Shown here in pieces: positions 25,210 to 33,003 of a stretch of 33,003 nucleotides of DNA. The notes beneath the pieces were generated by a model. That model had not been told where the DNA came from. It did no database searches and worked only from the letters and a program-made list of their open reading frames with translations. The position numbers and the translations under genes were made by a program. The stretch spans positions 1 to 33,003 of the forward strand of contig JAADIK010000065.1 in NCBI GenBank assembly GCA_013151365.1. Reading direction: 5' to 3'. Origin of the DNA: Deltaproteobacteria bacterium. Lineage in GTDB: Bacteria; Desulfobacterota; Desulfobulbia; Desulfobulbales; Desulfobulbaceae. Each line of letters opens with the position of its first letter. Positions within the stretch are counted from its first letter, which is position 1.

Positions 25210-27021
25210 TCATTTGTCACCCCTGGTTTCTTCAAAGCCCCAGAAGGGATAGTCAAGACGGTAATCGGCGATCTTGCCGGGACTGTGCTCCCGGCTGGCG
25301 ACCAGCCAGAGACTGCTGATTCGCTGGTCCAGGGGGCCTTGGTCAAAGAGGTCCCATTCGGGCAGCAGGACCATGGCGTTATCTGCCGAATATTCGATAT
25401 CTCCCGAACCCTTAAACGAGCCGAGATGCGGCTGCCGACCATACTGGCCGTCCGGGTCGCGCGAGAGTTCGGAGACGACCAGGAAGGAGACATTCTGTTC
25501 ATCGCGGATCGACTCCAGCTGCCGCAGCCAGGCGTCAATGCCGGTGCGGCGCTCGGAGAAATCCTTGAACGGCAGCTTATGCAGGCTGTCGATCACCACC
25601 AGGGTGAAACGGCTCCTGGTTTCGTGCCGCAGGAAGTCGATATGGCGGCGCATCAGTTCCGGCGTCAGCTGCCGGTCGGTCACCACGCGGAACCAGGGAA
25701 GCAGGGTCCGCAGGTTTTCCCGGGCCGCCGTTAGCCGCCCGGCCTCCTCGTCATCGAGGTTGCCGGCCTTGATCTGTGCCGCAGACAGGCGGCTGAGCCG
25801 GCACAGGGTCCGCTGATAAATTTTCTGGCGGCCGTTTTCAAAATCATAGTAGATAACCGGAATTTTGCGGCGGGCCATCTCCGTGGCAATCTGGATAAAC
25901 AGGCAGGATTTTCCACCCTTGGGCGTGCCGCCGACGATGTTGATGCCGTGGATGCCGTCAAGGGCCTGGTCGAGTGAGGCCAAGCCGGACGGCATGGTCA
26001 GGTGGTTGTCGCCGGCTTCCTGTTGCAGCCGTTCCTGAAACAGCAGGAGTTCTTTTTCCGGCGAGGCAAAGGGAGAGAAGGCCCGGGCCTCCTTGATGAG
26101 CATGAAGGCGTCCTGCCGGAAGTGTTCCTGCCGGTCAGCGGCAAGGCGGAGCAGGGAGTATTTTTTTTCAGTGTGTTCCGGCCAGCGGATAAGACGCGCC
26201 TTGTAACCGAGACCGGTGGCCAGGGCCCTGGCCGCCCTTTCGGCGTCGGCACTGTGGTTGACCCAGAGAAACACGGTATGGAGCCAGGCAAAGCGGCCCG
26301 GGTCCAGTTTTTCCAGGTCAGGCGCCGCCGGGACGGCAACGCCCGGCAGGCCGAGCTGTTTCAGGGCCAGCAGGTTATTCTCGCCCTCGACAATAACCAG
26401 GGCGCCGTTTTCACAGCAGTCAATATCGTTGCCGTTGAAAATCATGGTCCTTTCGGCCGGGAACTGTTCGTTGCCGTACCAGAATGTATCATCCGGGCGG
26501 TCAGGGTGAATACAGTGGGCCGTGTAGCAGTTTCCGTCTTCCTCGATGTAAGGGTAGACGAGATAGCGGCCGTTATAGCCGACCTGCATCTCTGCCAGGA
26601 CCTCCCGGGCAATTCCCAGCCGCTGAAACCGGGCAAAGAGTTCGTCGGTCATCCGGTCCTGGAAGTTTTGAATATCGGTATTGATGTTTTTGACGGGATA
26701 ATCGACGCCCGCGGTCCCGGGTTCGCGGTCAGGGTCATAACCGGGAACCAGATGCATGCCGACGCCCTTGCAACGCGCGAAGTGCAGAGGGAAGCCGCCC
26801 GGAGTGCAACGGCTCAGGCAGCGGAAATAGCCGTGAAAATAACTTTCCGGATTGAGAAAAACAACCAGGGAACCCGGTGTTTGTTCCGGGCCGGGGGTGC
26901 AGAAGGGGCAAGGGGTTTGCAGGATGTTGTTCTGCAGCTCCGCCCCCGGTAACTGATCCAGATAGAACCTGGTGACGGCGTCCGTTTTTTTCATGGCTGT
27001 TTCCCGGCTCCCGGCGCGCAT
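25210..27021 (-). CDS. Toprim/RecA-fold primase-helicase-like protein
   Basis: The 603-residue product resembles the layout of T7 gp4/Twinkle or DnaG-DnaB fusions. An N-terminal zinc-ribbon-like set of cysteines (Cys38, 41, 68, 72: CPFC...CLSRC) is followed by a Toprim-like segment with Glu212 (ALVIVEGENNLLAL). A C-terminal RecA/DnaB-type ATPase has Walker A GGTPKGGKS (364-372) and Walker B LVVIDSLHKLP. The second Toprim acidic motif, normally DxD, reads WVNHSADAERAA, so primase chemistry may be lost. No phage or replication gene is adjacent. ATG 27021 is preceded by AGGA; ATG 26994 (MKKTDAV) is a good alternative. It lies 51 bp after the cNMP/PilZ gene, probably in one transcript. Substrate and role are unknown. 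Confidence 0.72.
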   Translation of the reverse strand: MRAGSRETAMKKTDAVTRFYLDQLPGAELQNNILQTPCPFCTPGPEQTPGSLVVFLNPESYFHGYFRCLSRCTPGGFPLHFARCKGVGMHLVPGYDPDREPGTAGVDYPVKNINTDIQNFQDRMTDELFARFQRLGIAREVLAEMQVGYNGRYLVYPYIEEDGNCYTAHCIHPDRPDDTFWYGNEQFPAERTMIFNGNDIDCCENGALVIVEGENNLLALKQLGLPGVAVPAAPDLEKLDPGRFAWLHTVFLWVNHSADAERAARALATGLGYKARLIRWPEHTEKKYSLLRLAADRQEHFRQDAFMLIKEARAFSPFASPEKELLLFQERLQQEAGDNHLTMPSGLASLDQALDGIHGINIVGGTPKGGKSCLFIQIATEMARRKIPVIYYDFENGRQKIYQRTLCRLSRLSAAQIKAGNLDDEEAGRLTAARENLRTLLPWFRVVTDRQLTPELMRRHIDFLRHETRSRFTLVVIDSLHKLPFKDFSERRTGIDAWLRQLESIRDEQNVSFLVVSELSRDPDGQYGRQPHLGSFKGSGDIEYSADNAMVLLPEWDLFDQGPLDQRISSLWLVASREHSPGKIADYRLDYPFWGFEETRGDK

Positions 27022-27072
27022 CCTCGCGCATCCTGAATGTGTAATCCGTTCCCGGACGCCCCGCAGGGCGCC

Positions 27073-28518
27073 TTATTCGAGAATGGTCTGTAACGTCGAC
27101 CGGTCAAGTTGGACATCGAATTTGATGTGCACCGAGAAATCACTGTCCAGCATATTGTATGACTGCACGCAGATAACGGTCCCGGTGAGGATGTGCTCCC
27201 GGGCACCGCTCATCGGTATTGTTGCCTTGATATTGCGGCCGAGCAGCAGGCGGCTGTTTTCTTTTTTGGAAATCCTGACAATAAAGGACAGGCCGCCCAG
27301 GGCAATATCGAACATCTCGCCCCTGAAACTGCTGATAGGCTTACCGGCTTTGTCGATGATCTGGAGGTTGATCCGCCGCTCAAGTTTGTACCGTTCATGG
27401 TTCCGCCGGTCCATTCCTTTTTGTTCAAGCAGAGAGTGGATGTCGCTGGTGCGGTTATAGTAATCCCTCAGCTTGGCTTCAAGGCCGGGGAATTTCTCCT
27501 CCTGGCGCATAAGGTCCTCCCGCGTGAGGACTGCGATCCTGGTGAGTTCCAGGGCCGTCAGGGTCATGGTCCAGACCGTGGCGTTAAAAAAACACTCGCC
27601 GGCGATCTCGCCGCTGTGAAGATTTTTTAAAAAGAATTCCTTCTGGCCGCCTTTATATGTGGCCTTGAGGCTCCCCTGGTTGATAAAGAACAGCTCATCA
27701 TTTTTTTCGCCCTGGGCGACAACCACCTGCTCGGGCTGGTATGTCCGTTCCTGCATCGAGTGATAGATGGCGTTGAATTCTTCCGCGGTAAACTCATGGT
27801 GCAGTTTCGACCATATCTGCAACTGAGTCCGGCTGATGGCGCCGCTTTTTTCCTCCTCAATGATCTCGCCCGACTGGATGATTTCCATGAGCGCCAGGGG
27901 GTCTATTTCATAGATCCGCTCCCGCAGCCGTTCGGCATTGGTGAAATCTTTTTTCTTGACACAGGAGATGATCAGGTCGAAAAGTTGTTTTTTGGCCTCG
28001 TCCTTTTCCCCTTTTGCCGCCAGTTGGAAGATTTCTTCTTCCCTGGCGGCAAGAGGACCATTTGCCGCCGGGGGTGCGGCCGGTTCCCTGGCGGCGGCCT
28101 GGGAACGTTCTTCTTCCTTGGCCGCCCGGGATGCCGCGAGTTTGAGAATATTTGTGGCTGTCGCCTGAATCCGGTCATGCAATTCCGGCGTGTCGGCCGC
28201 ATTGTCCATCCGGACGATTTCTCTCAGGGGTTGGAGGAGTTTTGTCAACAGTTCCCAGTTGTCGGAACCGGCAAGCAGGTTGGCGGTCTCGGTCAAACAG
28301 CCGGCGGAATTCTTCCGCAGTTTAGGATCTTCCGCGTGCAGGCCGATGATAATCTGTTCAATCAGTTTTTCGGCGATCCGGGGTTTATCGTTGTCAATAA
28401 GGCGAATGATCGTTCCCGGCAAGGCCCGGGAAATATTCGTATCACACAGAAATTCGTGATGTCCTGACAGGAGCTGGTTTAATCCTTCCTGTAACCTGGC
28501 GATTTTCTTTTCTTTCAA
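27073..28518 (-). CDS. Cyclic-nucleotide-binding domain / PilZ domain protein
   Basis: This 481-residue soluble protein has a helical N-terminus (about 1-130, repeat-like, possibly HEAT-type) and an Ala/Glu-rich linker (about 130-160). A CRP-like cyclic-nucleotide-binding domain follows (about 245-345: VVVAQGEKNDELFFINQGSLKATYKG, LHSGEIAGE). The C-terminal PilZ domain (about 371-480) carries an arginine-rich ERYKLERR segment and DIALGGLSF, the DxSxxG motif with alanine for serine. PilZ domains usually bind c-di-GMP, so the protein could integrate two nucleotide signals; the variant motif makes binding uncertain. The CRP fold lacks an attached DNA-binding helix. The start is TTG at 28518, supported by GGAGG five bases upstream, with no early ATG. 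Confidence 0.82.
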   Translation of the reverse strand: MKEKKIARLQEGLNQLLSGHHEFLCDTNISRALPGTIIRLIDNDKPRIAEKLIEQIIIGLHAEDPKLRKNSAGCLTETANLLAGSDNWELLTKLLQPLREIVRMDNAADTPELHDRIQATATNILKLAASRAAKEEERSQAAAREPAAPPAANGPLAAREEEIFQLAAKGEKDEAKKQLFDLIISCVKKKDFTNAERLRERIYEIDPLALMEIIQSGEIIEEEKSGAISRTQLQIWSKLHHEFTAEEFNAIYHSMQERTYQPEQVVVAQGEKNDELFFINQGSLKATYKGGQKEFFLKNLHSGEIAGECFFNATVWTMTLTALELTRIAVLTREDLMRQEEKFPGLEAKLRDYYNRTSDIHSLLEQKGMDRRNHERYKLERRINLQIIDKAGKPISSFRGEMFDIALGGLSFIVRISKKENSRLLLGRNIKATIPMSGAREHILTGTVICVQSYNMLDSDFSVHIKFDVQLDRSTLQTILE

Positions 28519-28679
28519 GCCGGCCTCCGGTGAATTCTCCGAAATTGTTTACGTGAAATCAAGGCGATATCGCCCTGGTCCGTTCAATGCCCCACCCCGG
28601 TCAAGTCGTTGCGCCTGAGAAGTGCTCGTCCGGGCCGCAGTCTTGCTCGGAAATTAGAGGAAAAACACGAATAGACACT

Positions 28680-28707
28680 AATATACCACAGGGTATTATT
28701 TTTTGAA
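28680..28707 (-). promoter_or_regulatory. Possible promoter upstream of the cNMP/PilZ gene
   Basis: On the minus strand, TTCAAA (28707-28702) and TATATT (28685-28680) are 16 bases apart in an AT-rich block of the 249-bp gap between maf and the PilZ gene. An inverted pair TTTGAA/TTCAAA overlaps the -35 side. The predicted leader is about 155 nt. Evidence is limited to these motifs. Confidence 0.35.
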
Positions 28708-28767
28708 TATTATTTTTTCAAAGTGCTGCTATAAGCAAGCTGCCTGACTAGCTGGAAAACGCATTAT

Positions 28768-29376
28768 TCATGCCGGCGCCGCCGCCCCGTTTTCGATAAG
28801 CAGGGAGAGCAACCGGTGCAGGGGCAGGCCGATGACATTGCTGCATGAGCCGTGGATCTGCCGGACCAGGAACGAGCCGCTTCCCTGGATCCCGTAGGCC
28901 CCGGCCTTGTCAAGAGGCTCGCCGGTACGGATGTAGGCCTGTAGAATCTCGTCGCCGGCTTCGGTAAAGGTGACTGCCGTGGTCTCGACCAGGCTGGTCT
29001 TGATCCCCTTGTTTACGCAACAGAGGCAGAGCCCCGTCATGACCTGGTGGGTATTTCCCCGGAGCTGTCTGAGCATCATCAGCGCGTGTTCCCGGTTCCG
29101 GGGCTTGCCGAGAATGTTTTCGCCCGGCGTGACGACAATCGTATCCGCGCCGACAACCCAGGATGACGGCGCGGTCCCGGCAACGGCTGCGGCCTTGGCC
29201 GCGGCCATGCGTCCGGCAAAGTCTTCGGGCCGCTCCCGGTTGCCGGGGGTTTCGTCGATCACTGCCGGCATGACCGTAAATGTCAGGCCGAGCCCGGCCA
29301 GCAATTCCCGGCGGCGCGGCGATCCCGAGGCCAGGATGACCGGTTCGAGGGTGTGAAGCAGCGGCGGTGCGGACAT
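28768..29376 (-). CDS. maf: Maf-family nucleoside triphosphate pyrophosphatase
   Basis: Maf proteins hydrolyse non-canonical or canonical NTPs (dTTP, UTP or modified forms) to the monophosphate, and overexpression blocks septation in some bacteria. The 202-residue sequence carries VILASGSPRRRELLAGLGL near the N-terminus, the catalytic SWVVGADTIVV, ILGKPRNREHALMMLRQLRG, AYIRTGEPLDKAGAYGIQG and the C-terminal SNVIGLPL. The YhdE-like features suggest a dTTP/UTP pyrophosphatase, but the subgroup is not certain. The start lies 27 bp after the truA stop; GGGA precedes the ATG. It is the last gene of the argC-truA-maf run. Confidence 0.94.
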   Translation of the reverse strand: MSAPPLLHTLEPVILASGSPRRRELLAGLGLTFTVMPAVIDETPGNRERPEDFAGRMAAAKAAAVAGTAPSSWVVGADTIVVTPGENILGKPRNREHALMMLRQLRGNTHQVMTGLCLCCVNKGIKTSLVETTAVTFTEAGDEILQAYIRTGEPLDKAGAYGIQGSGSFLVRQIHGSCSNVIGLPLHRLLSLLIENGAAAPA

Positions 29377-29403
29377 TTTTGTTTTTCCCGTGATTTTAAC
29401 TTG

Positions 29404-30186
29404 TTAGAAAGCATCTTCTTTGTAGAAGACTTGTTCGAGAAACAGGGCGCGGGCCGGCGCCGTCGGTCCGGCCCGGCAGCGGTCCCTGCTCCGGAGGATG
29501 GCCAGAAATTCTTCCGGGGTCATTTTTCCCGCCCCGGCCTCGAGGAGCGTGCCGACAAAGTTGCGCACCATGTGGCGCAGAAAGCCGTCGCCGGTAAAGC
29601 GAAAAGACCAGGCGTCGTCCCTGCCGGGACATCGGAAAAATTCGGCCCGGTAAATGGTGCGGACCGCGCCGCGGCCGCTGGTCCGGCCCGGTTCCCTGGA
29701 GCCGCTGGCCTCGAAACTCGAAAAGTCATGGCTGCCGGCGAGGTGCCGCAGGCAGGCATTGATCCGGTCAATGTCGAGCGGGCCGGGCACATGGAGGGCG
29801 TATAATCTGTCGGTGGGCATCAGTAGCCGGCCGGTCAGGATGTCGTAACGATAGGTCTTGCCGGTTGCGTCAAAGCGGCTGTGAAACGTTGTTTTCACGT
29901 CATTGACGGCGAGAATCCGGATATCGGGGGGCAAGAGGGAGTTGAGGCCCCGGAGGAAACCTTGGGCGGCAATGGTTGAGCTGGTGTTGAAATTGGCCAC
30001 CATCCCCAGGGCATGAACCCCGGCGTCGGTGCGGCCGGCGCCGTGCAGGGTGACGGCCGCACCGGTCATGGTCGCCAGCCGGTCTTCCAGGCTCCCCTGG
30101 ATCGTGGCCGTGTCGTTCTGTCGCTGCCAGCCGCTGTAGCCGGTGCCGTCATAGGCGATCAGCAGCCGGATATTTCTCGGGTTCAC
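29404..30186 (-). CDS. truA: tRNA pseudouridine(38-40) synthase TruA
   Basis: TruA converts uridines 38-40 of the tRNA anticodon stem to pseudouridine. The 260-residue sequence shows [18 protein letters not shown] at the N-terminus and the catalytic segment [13 protein letters not shown], with the essential aspartate in [34 protein letters not shown] and [27 protein letters not shown] follow. The start is GTG at 30186 and overlaps the argC stop by four bases (GTGA), so translation is coupled to argC. Confidence 0.96.
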   Translation of the reverse strand: MNPRNIRLLIAYDGTGYSGWQRQNDTATIQGSLEDRLATMTGAAVTLHGAGRTDAGVHALGMVANFNTSSTIAAQGFLRGLNSLLPPDIRILAVNDVKTTFHSRFDATGKTYRYDILTGRLLMPTDRLYALHVPGPLDIDRINACLRHLAGSHDFSSFEASGSREPGRTSGRGAVRTIYRAEFFRCPGRDDAWSFRFTGDGFLRHMVRNFVGTLLEAGAGKMTPEEFLAILRSRDRCRAGPTAPARALFLEQVFYKEDAF

Positions 30187-31223
30187 GGAAAGAAAGGAGT
30201 CCCGGTCAGCCCCGCGGCCTCGTCCAGGTCGTTCATCAGGTTCATGTTCTGGACCGCCTGGCCGGCGGCGCCCTTGGCGATATTGTCAATAGCGGTTATG
30301 ACGATAATCCGGCCGGTGCGCCGGTCGACCTTGAAGCCGATGTCACAGTAGTTGCTGCCGCGCACGTATTGGGTAGCGGGCAAGGTCCCGGCCGGGCAGA
30401 CCCGGACAAATTGTTCGTCCCGGTAGGTGTCGTCAAACAGCTTCTGCAGCTCTGTTTCACTGACATCGTGGTCCAGGCGGGCATACATCGTGCTAAGGAT
30501 GCCCCGGGAAACGGGTAACAGGTGCGGAGTAAAGGTTATGGTCACCGGCTCGGCGGCAAGCAGGCTCAGTTCCTGCTCCATTTCGGGAATATGCCGGTGG
30601 GTGCCGCCAACCTTATAGGCCCGGAAGCCGTCGGCCACCTCGCAGTACAGCGAGGCGACGTTCGCGGACCGGCCGGCGCCCGTGGTCCCCGATTTGGCAT
30701 CGATGATAATGGTCGCCGGCTCGATCAGGCGCTCCCGCAGCAGCGGGGCGAGACCAAGGGCGACCGAGGTGGGGTAACAGCCGGGGTTGGCCACCAGCCG
30801 GGCATTTTTGATCTGCTGCCGGTACAGTTCGGGCAGTCCGTACACGGCCTCTTTTATCAGTTCGCTGCTCGAGTGTTTCTGGTACCACTGTTCATAAACC
30901 GCTAGGTCGCGAATCCGGAAATCGGCGCTCAGGTCGACAACCTTTCTGCCTGCGGCCAGCAGCGGGGGGACGATATCCATGGCGGTTTTGTGGGGCACCG
31001 CGGTGAAAAAGAAATCGGCCTGCCGGACAAGTTCCTCGGGAGAGGGATTGACGCAGACCGTGTCCACGCGGCCCCTGAGACTTGGAAAGATCCGGGACAG
31101 GGGCTGGCCGGCATGTTGCCTGGAGGTGACGACCGTGATTTCAGCCCGGGGATGGCCGGCCAGAATCCTGGCCAGTTCGACCCCGGTGTAGCCGGAAGCT
31201 CCGACGATTCCTATTCGCAGCAT
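30183..31223 (-). CDS. argC: N-acetyl-gamma-glutamyl-phosphate reductase
   Basis: ArgC catalyses the NADPH-dependent third step of arginine biosynthesis. The 346 residues begin with the Rossmann motif [18 protein letters not shown], contain [10 protein letters not shown], the catalytic cysteine in [41 protein letters not shown], the histidine segment [13 protein letters not shown] and a C-terminal [45 protein letters not shown] lies upstream of ATG 31223. It sits just beyond the rpsI terminator on the same strand. Proximity of argC to rplM-rpsI is, to my knowledge, common in deltaproteobacteria. Its promoter is not obvious in the short gap. Confidence 0.97.
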   Translation of the reverse strand: MLRIGIVGASGYTGVELARILAGHPRAEITVVTSRQHAGQPLSRIFPSLRGRVDTVCVNPSPEELVRQADFFFTAVPHKTAMDIVPPLLAAGRKVVDLSADFRIRDLAVYEQWYQKHSSSELIKEAVYGLPELYRQQIKNARLVANPGCYPTSVALGLAPLLRERLIEPATIIIDAKSGTTGAGRSANVASLYCEVADGFRAYKVGGTHRHIPEMEQELSLLAAEPVTITFTPHLLPVSRGILSTMYARLDHDVSETELQKLFDDTYRDEQFVRVCPAGTLPATQYVRGSNYCDIGFKVDRRTGRIIVITAIDNIAKGAAGQAVQNMNLMNDLDEAAGLTGTPFFP

Positions 31224-31295
31224 TGCTTGTCCACCTTGCTTGGTTTGTTGTCTTTTACACCTGTATCCGCAGGTTTGTCACGGATGCGCGATAAT

Positions 31296-31340
31296 AAAAA
31301 ATTAAAAAAAAAGGGAATAACGAAGCAATTCGTTATTCCC
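31296..31340 (-). terminator. Intrinsic terminator after rpsI
   Basis: On the minus strand a perfect 12-bp stem (GGGAATAACGAA / TTCGTTATTCCC, 31340-31313) closes a 4-base loop and is followed by a run of nine T then a further T-rich stretch. This is the clearest terminator in the window and separates rplM-rpsI from argC. Confidence 0.92.
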
Positions 31341-31404
31341 TTGACTTACCGGAAAGGTAAATGAAATCCAAAAAATATAAACGTAAAAAGCTCCGCCCGC
31401 AATC

Positions 31405-31797
31405 TTAACGCTTGGAGAACTGGAAGCGGGCACGGGCACCGCGCTGGCCGTATTTTTTCCGTTCCTTGCAGCGCGGATCGCGAGTCAAAAGACCCGCCCT
31501 TTTCAGGGGAATGCGCATCTCCGAGTTCATATCCTGCAGGGCCTTGGATATGCCGTGCACCAGGGCGTCGACCTGGGCGGACTTACCGCCGCCCTTGATC
31601 GTGGCGACGACATTGTATTTATCCGTGGTCTCGGTAACGGCAAAAGGCCGGGCAACTTTCGGTTCACAGAATATTTCACCGAAGTAGTCGCCTAATGACT
31701 GTTTGTTAACGGCTATCTCTCCATTGCCCTGGGTAATCCAGACCCGGGCAACGGCCGTTTTCCGTTTGCCGGTAGCGTAAAATCGTTCCTGCGCCAT
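31405..31797 (-). CDS. rpsI: 30S ribosomal protein S9 (uS9)
   Basis: S9 is a 130-residue small-subunit protein whose C-terminal tail reaches the P-site tRNA. The start ERFYATGKRKTAVARVWI, the middle GKSAQVDALVHGISKALQDM and the ending LTRDPRCKERKKYGQRGARARFQFSKR are diagnostic. It follows rplM by 17 bp, with GGAG seven bases before its ATG, and is followed by a strong intrinsic terminator. Confidence 0.98.
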   Translation of the reverse strand: MAQERFYATGKRKTAVARVWITQGNGEIAVNKQSLGDYFGEIFCEPKVARPFAVTETTDKYNVVATIKGGGKSAQVDALVHGISKALQDMNSEMRIPLKRAGLLTRDPRCKERKKYGQRGARARFQFSKR

Positions 31798-31814
31798 AAC
31801 TGTGCTCCGTTAAA

Positions 31815-32243
31815 TCATATATCCAGATTTTCAGGCTGTTGCGCCTGATGGGGATGATCGCTTCCTGTATAAATTTTCAGCTTCTTGAGCTGTTGCCGGC
31901 CAAGCTTGTTTTTCGGCAGCATGCCTTGAACGGCCTTGCGAATCAGCTCTTCAGGCTTTTTCTCGCGAATCTCCCTGGCGGTCTGCATGCTGATGCCGCC
32001 CGGGTAGCCGCTGTGGTGGTAATATTTTTTGTCGTCCCACTTTTTCCCGGTGAGATGGACCTTCCCGGCATTGATGACGACAATAAAATCGCCGTTATCC
32101 TGGAAATTGCAAAAGGTCGGCTTATGCTTGCCGCGCAACCGGCGGGCAATTTCCGAGGCGACACGGCCCAGAACCTTGCTGTCGGCATCCACAACATACC
32201 ATTTGCGATTTATTTCCTTTACCGGCGTATAATAGGTTTTCAT
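31815..32243 (-). CDS. rplM: 50S ribosomal protein L13 (uL13)
   Basis: L13 is an early-assembly large-subunit protein. The 142-residue product begins [33 protein letters not shown] and contains [33 protein letters not shown] and [28 protein letters not shown] 32243 has GAGG eight bases upstream. The frame stays open upstream across the tRNA gene, but that extension is not coding. A terminator hairpin lies about 40 bp upstream, between it and tRNA-Gly, leaving no obvious room for a separate promoter. Confidence 0.98.
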   Translation of the reverse strand: MKTYYTPVKEINRKWYVVDADSKVLGRVASEIARRLRGKHKPTFCNFQDNGDFIVVINAGKVHLTGKKWDDKKYYHHSGYPGGISMQTAREIREKKPEELIRKAVQGMLPKNKLGRQQLKKLKIYTGSDHPHQAQQPENLDI

Positions 32244-32280
32244 CGGCTGCGCCTCTAATTCTCCCAAAAAACAAAATAAC

Positions 32281-32309
32281 AAAAAAAGGTTCGAATGAGG
32301 TTCGAACCT
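32281..32309 (-). terminator. Intrinsic terminator or attenuator between tRNA-Gly and rplM
   Basis: On the minus strand AGGTTCGAA (32309-32301) pairs with TTCGAACCT (32295-32287), a 9-bp stem with loop CCTCA, followed by seven T. It ends 38 bp before the rplM ATG. The stem resembles a tRNA T-arm (GGTTCGAA). Confidence 0.8.
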
Positions 32310-32320
32310 GATAAAATCAA

Positions 32321-32395
<75 letters not shown>

Positions 32396-32426
32396 CTGAT
32401 CGTTTTCCGTACGTAGACAGCCTTAA

Positions 32427-32456
32427 AGTATAACAAGATTTTTGAATGAGTGTCAA
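32427..32456 (-). promoter_or_regulatory. Sigma70 promoter of tRNA-Gly (and probably rplM-rpsI)
   Basis: On the minus strand, consensus TTGACA (32456-32451) and TATACT (32432-32427) are separated by 18 bases. Transcription would start near 32420, about 25 nt before the mature tRNA 5' end. Confidence 0.85.
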
Positions 32457-32582
32457 TAAAAAATTTCATCCGTAATCGGTGCCGGCCGTAACCGGTACCG
32501 GCGCGTCCGGCAGAAAGAAAGGGTGGTCATGTGGAAGAAAAGTTGCCAATGTCAGCGAAGAAGAATATATAATAAGTATATT

Positions 32583-32763
32583 CCAGGGCGGGCGATGCCC
32601 ACAACCCAAATCAACTTCCAGCGTATCTATTTCCAGACTGCTAGGCTGTAGGCTGTTAGGGTAGGGCTAATAGCCTACAGCCTAAGCAACCTGCTGATTT
32701 GCATAAATAAAACATGATCAATTTTCTTGTTTTTTTATGACAGGAATTCAGGATTAAGGCACT
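32583..32763. repeat. About 180-bp dispersed repeat, copy Y
   Basis: This is the inverted partner of 25012-25195. Identical blocks include GCGGGCGAT, AATCAACTTCCAGCGTATCT, ATAAAACATGATCAATTTTC and TGACAGGAATTCAGGA. Its central part has GGCTGTAGGCTGTTAGGGTA-type units in different number from copy X. It lies upstream of hisB, ending 58 bp before its start, and may contribute to the hisB leader. Confidence 0.85.
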
Positions 32764-32821
32764 AATTTTTTCAGTGGCAAAGGCCCCGGTCGGGGGCGCC
32801 GGGTCAGACAAGGAGTGAACA

Positions 32822-33003
32822 GTGGCCGATAATTTACAGCGAATTGGTGAGATAGAACGTAAAACCAGGGAAACGAACATCCGGCTCCGCCTGGACCTCG
32901 ATGGCAACGGCACGGTCGAAATCGAGACCGGAGTCGGCTTTATGGACCACATGCTGACGCTTTTCGCGGTGCACGGCTTTTTCGATCTGCAGGTTTCGGC
33001 GCA
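32822..33003 (+). CDS. hisB: Imidazoleglycerol-phosphate dehydratase, 5' part
   Basis: HisB dehydrates imidazoleglycerol phosphate in histidine synthesis. Only the first 60 codons are in the window and the gene continues to the right. The visible sequence ([55 protein letters not shown]) is diagnostic, including metal-ligand histidines in FMDHML and VHG. The start is GTG at 32822, with AAGGAG six bases upstream. Confidence 0.95.
   Translation, partial: MADNLQRIGEIERKTRETNIRLRLDLDGNGTVEIETGVGFMDHMLTLFAVHGFFDLQVSA

Overview
The window is a GC-rich, densely coded bacterial chromosome segment. It carries a Tol envelope cluster, methionine-cycle and branched-chain amino acid genes, a multi-gene phosphorelay, and an argC gene next to rpsI-rplM. 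Together with a plant-like ketol-acid reductoisomerase, a homocysteine methyltransferase fused to methylenetetrahydrofolate reductase, VKOR-type disulfide chemistry and abundant PAS/GAF histidine kinases, this suggests a Gram-negative of the Desulfobacterota (Deltaproteobacteria), probably Desulfobulbales-like. That placement is inference; no rRNA gene is present. I see no prophage, transposase, CRISPR array or other clear mobile island.

Layout. 1-5346 (minus): tolQ-tolR-tolA-tolB-ybgF, then a partial tlyA; pal is absent from its usual place. 5347-5856: a 510-bp divergent intergenic region with a strong hairpin. 5857-9629 (plus): a thioredoxin-reductase-like flavoprotein and a P-type cation ATPase. 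9850-17895 (plus): ilvC, a homocysteine methyltransferase/MTHFR fusion, metK, ahcY, two small lipoprotein genes and trmFO, closely packed and probably co-transcribed at least in part. 17938-23327 (minus): a sensor kinase with a periplasmic solute-binding domain, a single-domain response regulator and a REC-PAS-PAS-kinase-REC hybrid kinase. 24061-24996 (plus): an isolated VKOR-thioredoxin fusion. 25210-28518 (minus): a Toprim/RecA primase-helicase-like protein and a cyclic-nucleotide-binding/PilZ protein. 28768-32395 (minus): maf, truA, argC, rpsI, rplM and tRNA-Gly. 32822-33003 (plus): the 5' end of hisB.

How the genes fit together. The fusion enzyme, MetK and AhcY make up an activated-methyl cycle (homocysteine to methionine to SAM to SAH to homocysteine) fed by folate one-carbon units; TrmFO draws on the same methylene-THF pool. 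The tol genes encode the proton-driven envelope-constriction machine. The three signalling genes look like one phosphorelay, with a good sigma70-type promoter upstream of the first.

The least explained material is non-coding. One family of short dispersed repeats (about 83 bp, palindromic core) occurs four times at gene ends or between genes, and one copy supplies a stop codon. A second, about 180-bp repeat occurs twice in inverted orientation about 7.4 kb apart and contains short tandem CCTAACAG-type units. Among proteins, the odd ones are a thioredoxin-reductase homologue without a recognisable NADPH signature, a primase-helicase-like protein whose Toprim acidic motif is degenerate, and a cNMP/PilZ protein with a TTG start.
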